A stretch of DNA of 22,266 nucleotides from Spirochaetota bacterium (GTDB lineage Bacteria > Spirochaetota > Leptospiria > Turneriellales > Turneriellaceae). The translations under genes and the position numbers were made by a program. The notes beneath the pieces are model-generated. The model was not told the DNA's origin. It did not search any database and worked only from the letters and a program-made list of their open reading frames with translations. The DNA is taken from the NCBI GenBank assembly GCA_029561505.1, contig JAKQXK010000235.1:1-22266 (forward strand), read 5' to 3'. This document shows, piece after piece, positions 6,354 to 16,258 of this stretch; position 1 is the stretch's first letter, and each line of letters begins with the position of its first letter.

Positions 6354-9300
6354 GTGGCTCCCGAGTTGGCTGAGACAAAAACGACAACAGGCTTCTGGCT
6401 CAGGTGCTTCGTCGCGGTCGGTGTTCTTGCCGTTTCGGCGCACTGCAACACGACGCAGGCACGCGAAGACGCAAAATTCAGCTACGAGAATCTCTACCAG
6501 GACAAATACAAACGCGGCAACGGCGGCATAATTCCGATTACGATTGAGCGGGGCGAGTCGTACAGCGGCAGCATCACTGCAGATCAGCGTTACCTGTATT
6601 TTGCATCAAACACTTCGGGCAACTACGATATATTTCTTCGCGATCTTGAAGACGTTTTTTCGATTCCGGTCGTTTCTACGGTCACCAACCAGCGCGAACC
6701 CTCGATCAGCCCCAACGGAAAATATCTCGTCTATGTAGACGATGAGCTTGACCCCGACGGCGATATTATTCTGCTCAAGGTAAACCCGAAAAAACTGATT
6801 GAACTTTTCAGAGAGCGACGGCAGCCAGACGACGAATGGTTTGCCGCGCGCGCGGTGAACCTGACGAACAGCGAAAAGAATCGTATTCGCGCGCGCGATG
6901 CCAACCCGGTGTGGTCGCCCGATGGTAAATTCATAGCATACAGCTCTGATCTGGTCGCCAAAGAAGCAGACGATCTCGGTGCGGGGGCCGGAGCAATTCA
7001 GAATATCTGGGTAATGCCGCTTGATAATCCTGAACAGAAACGGCAGGTGACAACCAAAGGTGGGGTGATGCCCGCGTTCTCGCCAGACGGTCTGAAGATC
7101 GTCTACATCTCGTACGAAGATGAAAATTCATTCGGCGCAGTCTACGAGCTTGAATTGTCGAGCGGTAAAACGCAGCGCATCACTTCTGGCCAAACACTTG
7201 ATTTTTACCCGACGTATCTGCCCGACGGCAAGGGTTATGTGCTTACCCGCATTGCCGCAGACACGAACGGCGATGGGCAGGTTGACCGAAAAGACGCCGG
7301 TCAGATTATCAAGGTGTATCCCGATGAAGACGCTCCACTCGATGCAGATGATTTTATTCCGCTGACATCACCCAGCGATCACGTGTTTGATTCGCGTGTC
7401 AGCGGTTTTGTCGGCGGCAGCGTCGTGCTTGCGCAGCTCAAAGGTGAAGATGTCAATGTGGGCTTTATGCCACTTTCGGGTGCGATTCCCGCTAAACCCG
7501 ACGTCAGGCAACAGCAACGATACCTCGCAGAAGTTGCCAAGCGCAGCAAGAATAAGGCGCGTACGTGCATGGGTTTGCAGCAGCTGCCTGCAGCTTATGA
7601 AAATGCCCCTGACGTCGTGGTATACGATGCATTGAGCAGCATGCGGCGTGCACGTTGCGATACGACAGCTGCTAAAGATCTCGCTGAGTATATCGCAACC
7701 GGCCCAAAAGATGAAGCGGCCATCTATCGTCTGTTTAATGATCTGGCGGCGATGAGCCCTGATTATGTTGACCTAAGAGGAGTTCTCAGCCTTGAACCTT
7801 TGGCGTCGCGGGCTGAGCCGGCAGACTATTTTGAAGAGGTTCTGCGCAACAAAAAGATCTGGCAATTTTACCGCGATCAGAACGACAACGTCGAATATCT
7901 GGCAGTTCTGTCTTTTATTCGCCACGAGCAGACACTCTTCTACCTGAGACAGGGCAAGCTCAAAGAAGCCAGGGAGACCCTGCGAAAAATGATGCGCGAG
8001 AACCCGCGCTACCTCGCGCTTGATGAGCTTTTGCTCGAAACCGGCAAGCTCGATTCGTCTACGCTGCCTGCCGCAGAACTTGTCTTTCTGCTCTCAGATG
8101 ACGCTGATCTGGGCCTGCTAGAGTCGTATGAACTGCCGGCAAAGACGACCGCGCCGGCGGTTCGGCCGCATGTTCGCCGTGCGAGCGAGCGTTTTCTTCA
8201 GGCTTTCTTTGACCGGCAATATACGCTTGGTAACGAAGAGGCGCAAGAACAGTTTCTTGAGGGCTTTGCTGAAAAGAAACACAAGATGCTGCATGCGCTC
8301 TTTGCGCTCGCGACAGCGCGCGACGATGCCTCGGGTGAGCTTTATGATGATTCAGATGCGGCGGCCAACAGGGTGAAGCAGCTCGTCGCGCCCGGTTCAG
8401 TTTATCATTTTTATGCTTCGGGGGTCTTAGCCGAGAATACCGGCGTGCGCTCGGGCATCGATGCCTCGGTCAAAATATACTCCGAGGCGATTTCTGCCTA
8501 CCGTGATGAAGATCCCCCTGAAAATGTACGCGACATCATCGAAAGAATTTCAACATATTATAAAGACCGGGCCGAGCAACACCGGGCTGCTGGCGAATTT
8601 CGCTCTGCAGCGCGCGAATACCAGGCTCTGCTCGACCTTTACCTTTCGGCGCACGCCAATCGCATGACGAAAGAGCTTGCCCGCGGCGAATTGCTCGATT
8701 ACGCGCTCAATCTCGATCAGATTGCTCTGCGCATCTCACGCGACGACGAAGACCTGCTGCAAGATATTCTCAGGTTCTATGATTCGCGCATCGATACCGC
8801 GCGACGCTATCTCGTTACTGAGTTCATTTTCGGCCGGGGATTCTTGCGCGCTCAGCTTGGAATTCAGCTGCACCTCGATGCCGAGCGCGATGGTTTGGGG
8901 CGCTCTGAAAAAAAGCAGGTGTTCGAATATTTTCGCAAAGCAGAAGTCGACATGAACTGGTGCTTTTTCACCAATGCGCGCTTCGCCGACGCTTATATTA
9001 TGCTGGGGTGGATGTACCAGTTCATCGATGAGAAGCGCGAGGTCGTGCTCGAGGCAGGTTCAGGCAAACGAGACAGAGAGGTTTTCGAGTCGCTGTACCG
9101 AGCGTATTTTCCCGATTACCTGTTTGAAAAAAATATTCGTCTCTACCAAAAGACGCTTGCTCTCTTCGGTAACAGCGGGTCGCCGCGCATTCGCAACAGC
9201 TTTCACCTGAACATTGCCAACAATTATTTCTTGCTCAACAATTACAGTCAGGCAGAAGAGCATTACGCGGCCATACTGGATAAAAAGGGAAATCCTGATT

Positions 9301-12300
9301 ATCAGTTCGAGAACCCCGAACAAGAGATGATGTTTTTCTATCACCTCGGGCGCACGCTCTACTTCACGGGAAAATACGATGCGGCTTCGCGCTACCTGCG
9401 GTACGTAGAAAACAACCTAAACTCGCGTTATCCGCTGGCAGGGGTGCCGGCCGAAACGCAGCGCCTAAACCAGGGGCGTCGCGAAACAGCCTACAAAACC
9501 TTTGCGCTAAACGCAGAATATTCCCAAAACATTGCCACTGCTATAGCCTACCACCAGACAATTATCGCCGAGCGCGCATCGGTTGTCGCTGAGACCCCGG
9601 TATCGATGTCGCACCTTGAGCTGGCCCGCCTGCATCTTGCGCAAGGCGATTTAACCGCTTCGCTGCACGATACGCAAAACGCTGAGGCGGCGCTCGCCAA
9701 AGAAGAAGAGATTGCGATTCCAAAATTCAAAATACGTATCAAATGGTTCTGGGTCTACGAACCCTGGACATGGCTCGTCGGGCTTGTCTATAAGCTGCCC
9801 TATGACAACGTCTATATAGGTGAAAACCATCTTGCCTTCGAACTGCCGACCGTTAATCGCTACCAGCTGCTCTATTCGATTAGGGCCGAAATTTACCGAA
9901 GTAAAGGCCTGTTGCACGAGGCGTCGAATTCGCTGGCAAAACTCGTTGAATACGCCGAAAAAGACAAAACCAAACACGGGGCCGAGACACTCAGCTCTGC
10001 CGTCAGCAGGCGCGCCGAACTCGAATTCTCGCTGCGCAGCTGGGGTTCAGCCCAAAAGCTGTATGAAGCTGCGCTCAAACAGGCAGAGAAAAATGGCAAC
10101 GCGGGCGCTGCGCTGACGTTCAGAAAGAATATTGAGCTCTGCAAGTTGCGGCGCATTGAAACGCGCGAAGAACCCGTGTCAGAAAAAATAAAATCTGTCA
10201 GATCATATATCAATGATATTGAAGAATACGAAAAAGAAGTTGCTGACGCGCGCATTAAAGCCGCGCGCAAGATCGTCAAAGAAAAAGATGACCCGAATCA
10301 TCCCGATTTGACTGAAGCTGAACTGACGAAGATCCGTTCAGCGGTTCATGCTGAGCTACAACCATTGCTTTTTTTCAAAGGCCTTTATGCGGCGCACGAT
10401 TCAGAAATGGTCGATTTTGCTGAGCGCATCAGCGATCGTACTGAATCGTTTGATCAGTTTCTTGCCCGCAAGCAAGAAACATTCAACAGACACAAGACAG
10501 CGCTCAAATACTTTCGCGGTTATTCGCGCGAATCTTTCGAAGATGTACTTCCTGAATTTGAACCCGATCTCAAGAATAATTCACTGCGCATTAAGCTGGC
10601 AATGAACCGTGCAAAGATTCTGCAAGACATGTCACTCTTCGACGAGTCTGGTGCAGAATTCAAAGAAATACAAGAACGCAGTCAGGAATTTCGGGCACAG
10701 CTTGAATACGCTATCGCGATGTATCGGGCATTTCGTGTTCAAGAAGAAGCGGGCTTCGCCGAAAAAGTAAATTTGGCCCCGTACAGGCAGCTCGTTGCTT
10801 ATTTCAGGGACAACCCCGGGTTCTTGCGGCCCAATACTGACCTTTTTGATCGCCTTGTGAGTATTCTCGTTGAGCGGGCTTTGCAGCAGAAGAACTTTGC
10901 CGAGGCGATGCAGCTTGAAGATGCAAAACGCCAGGCTTTGGCTTTACCGCTTTATTTTGACGATTTGAAGTTTCTCGGCACAAAAGATGATAAGTTTAAT
11001 GAACTGCTGATTGTCGAGCAGCGGCGCACTATGCTGGCCGCGCAGATCAAATCTGCCCGACTCGCACGTCAGGGTGTACAGGTGCCTGAAAAGCAGCTGG
11101 CGGCGCTTGATGCGGATGCCTCAAGATTGCGGGCATTGTTGCTGCAGCGCGACCGGCTCGATTATCGTTACGAAACGTTTTTCGCGTCGGGCTATTCGCA
11201 GGCCGAGCTTCAGGGACTCGCTGCTCAGGGGCTTGTCTACGTCATGAAGCCGCGGGAAGACATTGTTTTTCTCTCGGCAAAAGGCGACGCTTCGAAAAAA
11301 GGTTCAGCCCTGCGCTTTGAGATGCAGCGTCTCAGCAAAGACGCCGATATAACCGAAGAACTTGAGAAGTTTGCTGAAGCGCAACGCGCGCGCGTGATTG
11401 TGCTGGCGGCTCCTGTTCTTAATTCGGTACTGAAGAGCGAAAAACTCTCTGGCTTGTCACTGCAAACGACCATCATTTCAGCCCTTAACTTTCGCCGAAA
11501 CACCGACCCGGCACGGCGCAACTTGCTGCAAATTAACCGCAACGCTTCGTTCTTCAGTCTCGGCGGCAGCAATGAGGTCGACTATAAGGCCGCCGTTGCG
11601 TTTCAGCGGGTGCATACCAGCAGCGAAGCAGAAACGATTTCGATTCATAAGAACATCATCGATTATGAGGCAGAACTTGCACGCAAGACGATCGTGATAG
11701 ATAATGCGCTGCTGAACCCCGCTGGTTTTTTTGGGCTGAAAGGCAACCCGAATTATGCGATAGCCTCGTTTCAGGCACGCGACAAATTATCGTTGGCTGA
11801 CGAATTTTTATACGCGACCGCAGCTGATCTTTACTTTTCTGCAATGGGCGTCGGTAAGGTTCTGCACACGCGTACGTCTCGCAAGCAGGCGCAGCCATTA
11901 ATTGAAGCATTTCTCACGCAAGATCAGTTGAAACCCGCTGCACTCGTTACCGGCAATGTTGAAGCCACAGGAAATTCTGAGCGCGAAGCGGCATCCCTGT
12001 TGCAGCGCAAACTCTATCTCAAAAAAATTGGCGATGCACGCGCGCAGCGCGAATATGAAGAAGCGATCAGCTATGCCGAAGACGCGATTTCGCTGCGGCC
12101 CGATGACGTCGATTTACGACTGACGGCAGCAGAATTGTTGCTGATTCAGCGTGACTATGCGGCCGCTGCCCGGCACATCGAACAAATTCGCGTGACGAAA
12201 CAATCACCGCTCAATGAGCGTAGGGCCTATGCGCGCATTCTCATGCGGGCCGGTATGGAAAACGAACTTATCCGTTTTCTGGGGGCCGACGGCGACGCAA

Positions 12301-13889
12301 CGGCGAGCGTGCTAAAAAACGAGACAGAATTTCGCGGGGTCTCGCAACTAACCGCTTTCAACACGGGCAATCTCGAACCACTGACGCGGGTTCTGCCATG
12401 GCAACCGCGAAGCACAAGGCCTGGCGAAGATTCGCTGCACTCTATCTCAAAAACACTCAAAGATGTTGAGCTCAGAAACGAAATTTGTCTCGCGGCAACC
12501 GAGGCGCTTGAATTCAAACTTGTGATCGATTCATGCCTGAACAACCCCAGGGCCGACTCTGCAGAACAGGCTGATCGCGACAGAATACGGTCTTTTCTTG
12601 CTGGCGCCGTGCCTGACACGCGAATCAATGTTCGGCCCGAAGACCTCGACTTCAATCATGCCCTGTCGCTTCTGCAGAGTGGTTACGCGGCAGATGCGGT
12701 TTTTTATGCGCGGCGGGTTCTCGTAGCTCAGAAGCTAAACAACTCTGAGCACTTGCTTGCCTATTCACTGCTCAGAGTGCTCGCGCGACGCAAGCTCAAC
12801 AGTGAAGACAGCGCAGCGGTCGCCAAACTTCTCACGGAATATGGTTCGAAAGCCATGCCGAAAGCAAGCAACCTACAGGTCGCGCGCTTTTACAGAATTT
12901 TGAGTCTGCTCGAAAAAGTGCTCGCGGGCAAGGCTGACGCGTTATCAGCATTGACCCCGCTCGGGACGCGTACGAGCGGCGTAGTTTCTTCTGAGAACCT
13001 GCTTTATCTGTTGACCGCGAGCGTTGCCGGCAGCCTGCCCGCCGAGTCTCTTATTCAAGATTCTCGGCTCGAAATCGACAGTCGCATCGAAGCCGATATT
13101 GCTTTCTTTTTGCGCAATCGTAACACGGTTGCAGGCGAGCTGAACTGCACGAAAGAAAATTGCGACCTGCTGGCCAAAGCGGCAATCGTGAGTAAAGATA
13201 ATGCAAGTGCGCTGCGTCTGTTGCTGGCCCTGCACGGGGTGAATAGTACTGCAATTTTGCCCGACGGTGCTTACGGTTACAGCGAACTTTTCACTGACGA
13301 ACTCTACCTTTGGCATCAGTCAGGGGCTGAGGTTCGCATTGAGCGTATCGACGCATTTGACGAAAAGGCAGTCGCAAAAATGAAATCCGGCAGGCGCTAT
13401 CTGGTGCACCTGCCCCAACGTAACCTGTTTCTCAGGCGAAAAATTAACCCGCCCCGCGAAGCAATTCTGATCGATGCCTCAGTCGGGCCGAAAAAGCCTG
13501 CCTCTGAATCGAAGCCGTCGGTACAGATCGCTGCCCCTGAACCAGCTACACTATATTCTGCTCTGCAAGCGCGTTGGGGCGGGCAGAAGAAGGCCGCTGA
13601 ACGCCTCACGGTGCAGATAAAGCCGCCATTTAACGGGGCGCCCGGTGATCTGCACATCTATACGCAGACTCTATCGCTCGATAGCCTCGAAAAACTTCGC
13701 CCCAATGGCTACCATTTGGTCTGCCTAAAGGGTGAATCTTATAACAACTTCGCCATTTTTGCGCTCACGCTGGTTGAGAACATGATAGCGAAAAATCAGA
13801 CGGTTGAAGCGGCTTATGACTCAGCCCTTAAATCTCAAAAAGGCAAGCAAGCCTCGACAAGGCCTCTGTATTATTTGTACCGGAACTAG
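6354..13889 (+). CDS. Giant envelope protein: TolB-like beta-propeller, TPR-like solenoid, CHAT-like domain
   Basis: 2511 residues from a GTG 2 nt after the previous stop. A signal sequence with hydrophobic core 18-29 is followed by a likely cleavage after A36; C31 is a poor lipobox (SAHC, His before Cys). Residues about 70-330 form a TolB/PD40 propeller, with repeats such as PSISPNGKYLVY, PVWSPDGKFIAY and PAFSPDGLKIVY, and a Ca-binding-type loop DTNGDGQVDRKD at 303-314. From about 400 to 1600 the chain is mainly helical with TPR-like units (for example NNYFLLNNYSQAEEHYAAIL near 955, LELARLHLAQGDLTASL near 1086). Residues about 1626-1880 resemble a CHAT protease fold, but the expected catalytic His and Cys positions read D1783 and M1831. 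More TPR-like helices follow near 1896-1965. The last 60 residues again look like a CHAT tail. Likely a periplasmic scaffold; function unknown. Confidence 0.88.
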   Translation: MAPELAETKTTTGFWLRCFVAVGVLAVSAHCNTTQAREDAKFSYENLYQDKYKRGNGGIIPITIERGESYSGSITADQRYLYFASNTSGNYDIFLRDLEDVFSIPVVSTVTNQREPSISPNGKYLVYVDDELDPDGDIILLKVNPKKLIELFRERRQPDDEWFAARAVNLTNSEKNRIRARDANPVWSPDGKFIAYSSDLVAKEADDLGAGAGAIQNIWVMPLDNPEQKRQVTTKGGVMPAFSPDGLKIVYISYEDENSFGAVYELELSSGKTQRITSGQTLDFYPTYLPDGKGYVLTRIAADTNGDGQVDRKDAGQIIKVYPDEDAPLDADDFIPLTSPSDHVFDSRVSGFVGGSVVLAQLKGEDVNVGFMPLSGAIPAKPDVRQQQRYLAEVAKRSKNKARTCMGLQQLPAAYENAPDVVVYDALSSMRRARCDTTAAKDLAEYIATGPKDEAAIYRLFNDLAAMSPDYVDLRGVLSLEPLASRAEPADYFEEVLRNKKIWQFYRDQNDNVEYLAVLSFIRHEQTLFYLRQGKLKEARETLRKMMRENPRYLALDELLLETGKLDSSTLPAAELVFLLSDDADLGLLESYELPAKTTAPAVRPHVRRASERFLQAFFDRQYTLGNEEAQEQFLEGFAEKKHKMLHALFALATARDDASGELYDDSDAAANRVKQLVAPGSVYHFYASGVLAENTGVRSGIDASVKIYSEAISAYRDEDPPENVRDIIERISTYYKDRAEQHRAAGEFRSAAREYQALLDLYLSAHANRMTKELARGELLDYALNLDQIALRISRDDEDLLQDILRFYDSRIDTARRYLVTEFIFGRGFLRAQLGIQLHLDAERDGLGRSEKKQVFEYFRKAEVDMNWCFFTNARFADAYIMLGWMYQFIDEKREVVLEAGSGKRDREVFESLYRAYFPDYLFEKNIRLYQKTLALFGNSGSPRIRNSFHLNIANNYFLLNNYSQAEEHYAAILDKKGNPDYQFENPEQEMMFFYHLGRTLYFTGKYDAASRYLRYVENNLNSRYPLAGVPAETQRLNQGRRETAYKTFALNAEYSQNIATAIAYHQTIIAERASVVAETPVSMSHLELARLHLAQGDLTASLHDTQNAEAALAKEEEIAIPKFKIRIKWFWVYEPWTWLVGLVYKLPYDNVYIGENHLAFELPTVNRYQLLYSIRAEIYRSKGLLHEASNSLAKLVEYAEKDKTKHGAETLSSAVSRRAELEFSLRSWGSAQKLYEAALKQAEKNGNAGAALTFRKNIELCKLRRIETREEPVSEKIKSVRSYINDIEEYEKEVADARIKAARKIVKEKDDPNHPDLTEAELTKIRSAVHAELQPLLFFKGLYAAHDSEMVDFAERISDRTESFDQFLARKQETFNRHKTALKYFRGYSRESFEDVLPEFEPDLKNNSLRIKLAMNRAKILQDMSLFDESGAEFKEIQERSQEFRAQLEYAIAMYRAFRVQEEAGFAEKVNLAPYRQLVAYFRDNPGFLRPNTDLFDRLVSILVERALQQKNFAEAMQLEDAKRQALALPLYFDDLKFLGTKDDKFNELLIVEQRRTMLAAQIKSARLARQGVQVPEKQLAALDADASRLRALLLQRDRLDYRYETFFASGYSQAELQGLAAQGLVYVMKPREDIVFLSAKGDASKKGSALRFEMQRLSKDADITEELEKFAEAQRARVIVLAAPVLNSVLKSEKLSGLSLQTTIISALNFRRNTDPARRNLLQINRNASFFSLGGSNEVDYKAAVAFQRVHTSSEAETISIHKNIIDYEAELARKTIVIDNALLNPAGFFGLKGNPNYAIASFQARDKLSLADEFLYATAADLYFSAMGVGKVLHTRTSRKQAQPLIEAFLTQDQLKPAALVTGNVEATGNSEREAASLLQRKLYLKKIGDARAQREYEEAISYAEDAISLRPDDVDLRLTAAELLLIQRDYAAAARHIEQIRVTKQSPLNERRAYARILMRAGMENELIRFLGADGDATASVLKNETEFRGVSQLTAFNTGNLEPLTRVLPWQPRSTRPGEDSLHSISKTLKDVELRNEICLAATEALEFKLVIDSCLNNPRADSAEQADRDRIRSFLAGAVPDTRINVRPEDLDFNHALSLLQSGYAADAVFYARRVLVAQKLNNSEHLLAYSLLRVLARRKLNSEDSAAVAKLLTEYGSKAMPKASNLQVARFYRILSLLEKVLAGKADALSALTPLGTRTSGVVSSENLLYLLTASVAGSLPAESLIQDSRLEIDSRIEADIAFFLRNRNTVAGELNCTKENCDLLAKAAIVSKDNASALRLLLALHGVNSTAILPDGAYGYSELFTDELYLWHQSGAEVRIERIDAFDEKAVAKMKSGRRYLVHLPQRNLFLRRKINPPREAILIDASVGPKKPASESKPSVQIAAPEPATLYSALQARWGGQKKAAERLTVQIKPPFNGAPGDLHIYTQTLSLDSLEKLRPNGYHLVCLKGESYNNFAIFALTLVENMIAKNQTVEAAYDSALKSQKGKQASTRPLYYLYRN

Positions 13890-13891
13890 AA

Positions 13892-16258
13892 ATGCAACTC
13901 GCCCAGAAAACCGAAGATGCTGCGGGCAAGCGCCTCATGCAGAGTAATGGGGAGCGTCTCTTCATCGAAACCACCCCCGAACTGAATAAAGCAGCGCTTT
14001 ACATTTTAAAAGCAGCGTGCGGGCTCATGCACGCCGAGAGTTGTTTTCTGACACTGCGCACCAGTGAAGGCGTAAAAACCTACCGCATGTCGTCACGCGC
14101 ATTGACTGCACTTGAAAAGAACATAATGCAGAAGAGTCTCGTGGAGTGCGAGACCATCGCCATAGAATCACGGCAGCAGATCTATAATCAGGCACAGGTC
14201 TCGATAGGCGAAGCCGAGACTTCTTATATAGCGTCACCGCTGCTGACCGAAGGTAAAGGAGCCCTGGGAGCATTACTTTGGGTAACCAAGCTCGGTGAAG
14301 AAACTTTTAGCGAAGAAGACATGAGTCTCGCTGCAACATTCGCGCGCACCTTTGCGCGAATGCTGTCGAATTGTATGGCGTCGCCTGACAACACGACATT
14401 GCTCGTGAAGTTCAGCAGCAATCTCGTCACGATATTTGAGAATCTGTACCTTTACAGAAAGAATATCGAGAATAATTTCTTGCTCTCAGAGATGATCAAA
14501 GTGTCGAAAATGATCAACTCGACTCTCGATTTGAACAGTCTGCTCGAATCGATTATGGATTCAGCAAAAATCGTATTGAAGGCTGAGGCTTCTTCACTGA
14601 TGCTGATTGATCGAAAGACCAATGAGCTTTTTTTCAATATTATTTCAGGCGAGAAAGAGCGCGACCTGAAAGAAATTCGCATTCCCGTGGGCGTGGGTAT
14701 TGCCGGCATAGTTGCCGAAACGTGTAAGCCTCTCGTCGTTAACGATGCGCAGAACGACGAACGCGTCTATAAACAGGCCGACGAAAAAATCAATTTCGTA
14801 ACAAAAAACCTGATCGCCACGCCGCTCATGGTGCGCAATCGCATCATCGGTGTAATCGAGGTTATCAATTCGGTTGGGCGCACTGAATTCACAGAAAAAG
14901 ATCTCGAGCTGTTCAATACGTTTTCTGAGCAGGCTGCACTCGCAATTCATAATCGCGAGCTGATCGATTCTCTAAAAGATATTAACCGCGAGCTTAAGAA
15001 GAAAGTGCATGAGCTTTCAAGCCTTCATGAAATCGGCAAAGTGCTGATGTCAACGCTGAACGAAAAAGACCTGTTCGATTCGATAGTTCGGATTATTGCC
15101 GATGAAATGCAGGCAGATCGCGTATCGATAATGATTTATGCCGCAGACCACGACGCACTTGAAATCGCATCGCATTATGGTCTAGACCTTTCACCCTTCG
15201 AAAGAACATTCGTATCGCTTGATCGTTCGCTTGCCGGCAAGGCTTATGGCGAACGCAAGCTCATTTACACCAATTCACTCGAAAAATCACCGTATGCGCA
15301 TTACCGCGATGTCGAACGTTACCATACAGGCGGTTGCATTATTCAGCCTCTCATGCACGGTCAGGAGATCTACGGGGTTCTGAATATCTCAGATCGCCAG
15401 TCGCCGACGGGCAATGAGTTTAACGATGATGATCTCAGATTAGTGGCAACGATTGCAAGCCAGATTACGCGCAGCATACAGAATTTTCGCCTGCTCAACG
15501 AGATGTTGCAGAAGCGTTCGTACGAGAAAGAACTTGAAATCACCTCGAGCATTCAGAAGTCAATTCTGCCCAGCCATTTTCAGAAATCTGCCTGGTTTGA
15601 CCTCGGTGTGTTGTCAGAACCCGCAAAGCTCATGGGCGGTGATTTTTACGACTATCTGGCCTTCGATGGCGATCAGTTTGTCTTTTCGGTTGCCGACGTA
15701 AGCGGCAAAAGTCTGCCCGCAGCGCTGTTTATGGCGGTGACGAGTTCGATCATTCGCACGTACGGTCGCGAAGTGCGTGCACCTGCCGACGTGCTCTATA
15801 AAGCGAACGACCTCATTTATCAGGATAGCCAATCTGGTATGTTCGTAACGCTTTTCTACGCACTATTCAACGCACCCGAACACGAATTGCATTTCGCATC
15901 GGCGGGTCACAACGAGCAACTCATATTTCGCCATGACACGCGCACGTTTGAAAAACTGGGAACACGGGGCAGACCGCTCGGCGTGGTCGACTCTGTCACG
16001 CACGGGGCATTTGGCGAAGGACGGGCTTTTCTGAATGAAGGCGACCTGCTGATTCTCTACACAGATGGTGTTGTCGAGGCGATTAACGAGCGCAAAGAAG
16101 AGTTCGGCTTTGACCGGTTTTGCCGGCTCATCAGCGATAATATGCTGTTGTCTTCTGACCAGCTGGTAAAGAAGATATTCAGAGAAGTGAAGAACTTTGC
16201 CGGCGCAGAGGCGCAATACGACGACTTCACCCTAATGGTGATCAAGGTGCTCAAATGA
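13892..16258 (+). CDS. GAF-domain SpoIIE-type serine phosphatase (RsbU-like)
   Basis: 788 residues, no membrane segment, so cytoplasmic. Three GAF-like domains lie at about 25-160 (divergent), 200-358 (VGVGIAGIVAETCKPLVVND) and 378-535 (YGVLNISDRQSP). A short helical linker (535-560) leads to a PP2C/SpoIIE phosphatase domain with metal-binding motifs GGDFYD (D584), ADVSGKS (D602), LYTDGVVEA (D725) and QYDDFT (D777). All expected metal aspartates are present, so it should be active. In partner switching such phosphatases dephosphorylate the STAS anti-anti-sigma protein, here encoded two genes downstream. GAF domains suggest control by a small ligand or by protein contacts. The stop overlaps the next start as ATGA. 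It starts 2 nt after the giant gene, which argues for co-expression. Confidence 0.95.
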   Translation: MQLAQKTEDAAGKRLMQSNGERLFIETTPELNKAALYILKAACGLMHAESCFLTLRTSEGVKTYRMSSRALTALEKNIMQKSLVECETIAIESRQQIYNQAQVSIGEAETSYIASPLLTEGKGALGALLWVTKLGEETFSEEDMSLAATFARTFARMLSNCMASPDNTTLLVKFSSNLVTIFENLYLYRKNIENNFLLSEMIKVSKMINSTLDLNSLLESIMDSAKIVLKAEASSLMLIDRKTNELFFNIISGEKERDLKEIRIPVGVGIAGIVAETCKPLVVNDAQNDERVYKQADEKINFVTKNLIATPLMVRNRIIGVIEVINSVGRTEFTEKDLELFNTFSEQAALAIHNRELIDSLKDINRELKKKVHELSSLHEIGKVLMSTLNEKDLFDSIVRIIADEMQADRVSIMIYAADHDALEIASHYGLDLSPFERTFVSLDRSLAGKAYGERKLIYTNSLEKSPYAHYRDVERYHTGGCIIQPLMHGQEIYGVLNISDRQSPTGNEFNDDDLRLVATIASQITRSIQNFRLLNEMLQKRSYEKELEITSSIQKSILPSHFQKSAWFDLGVLSEPAKLMGGDFYDYLAFDGDQFVFSVADVSGKSLPAALFMAVTSSIIRTYGREVRAPADVLYKANDLIYQDSQSGMFVTLFYALFNAPEHELHFASAGHNEQLIFRHDTRTFEKLGTRGRPLGVVDSVTHGAFGEGRAFLNEGDLLILYTDGVVEAINERKEEFGFDRFCRLISDNMLLSSDQLVKKIFREVKNFAGAEAQYDDFTLMVIKVLK

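Noticed and set aside
6429..6450. Lipoprotein signal in the giant protein (Cys at residue 31)
   Set aside because: The residues before the Cys read SAH; His just before the Cys is not accepted in known lipoboxes, so ordinary signal peptidase cleavage after A36 is more likely.
12726..12778. Three segments (GCTCAGA, TCTGAGC, then TGCTCAGAGT) that could form alternative hairpins, one with a 10-bp stem
   Set aside because: They lie deep inside the coding region of the giant gene with no boundary nearby; a long gene offers many chances for such pairing.
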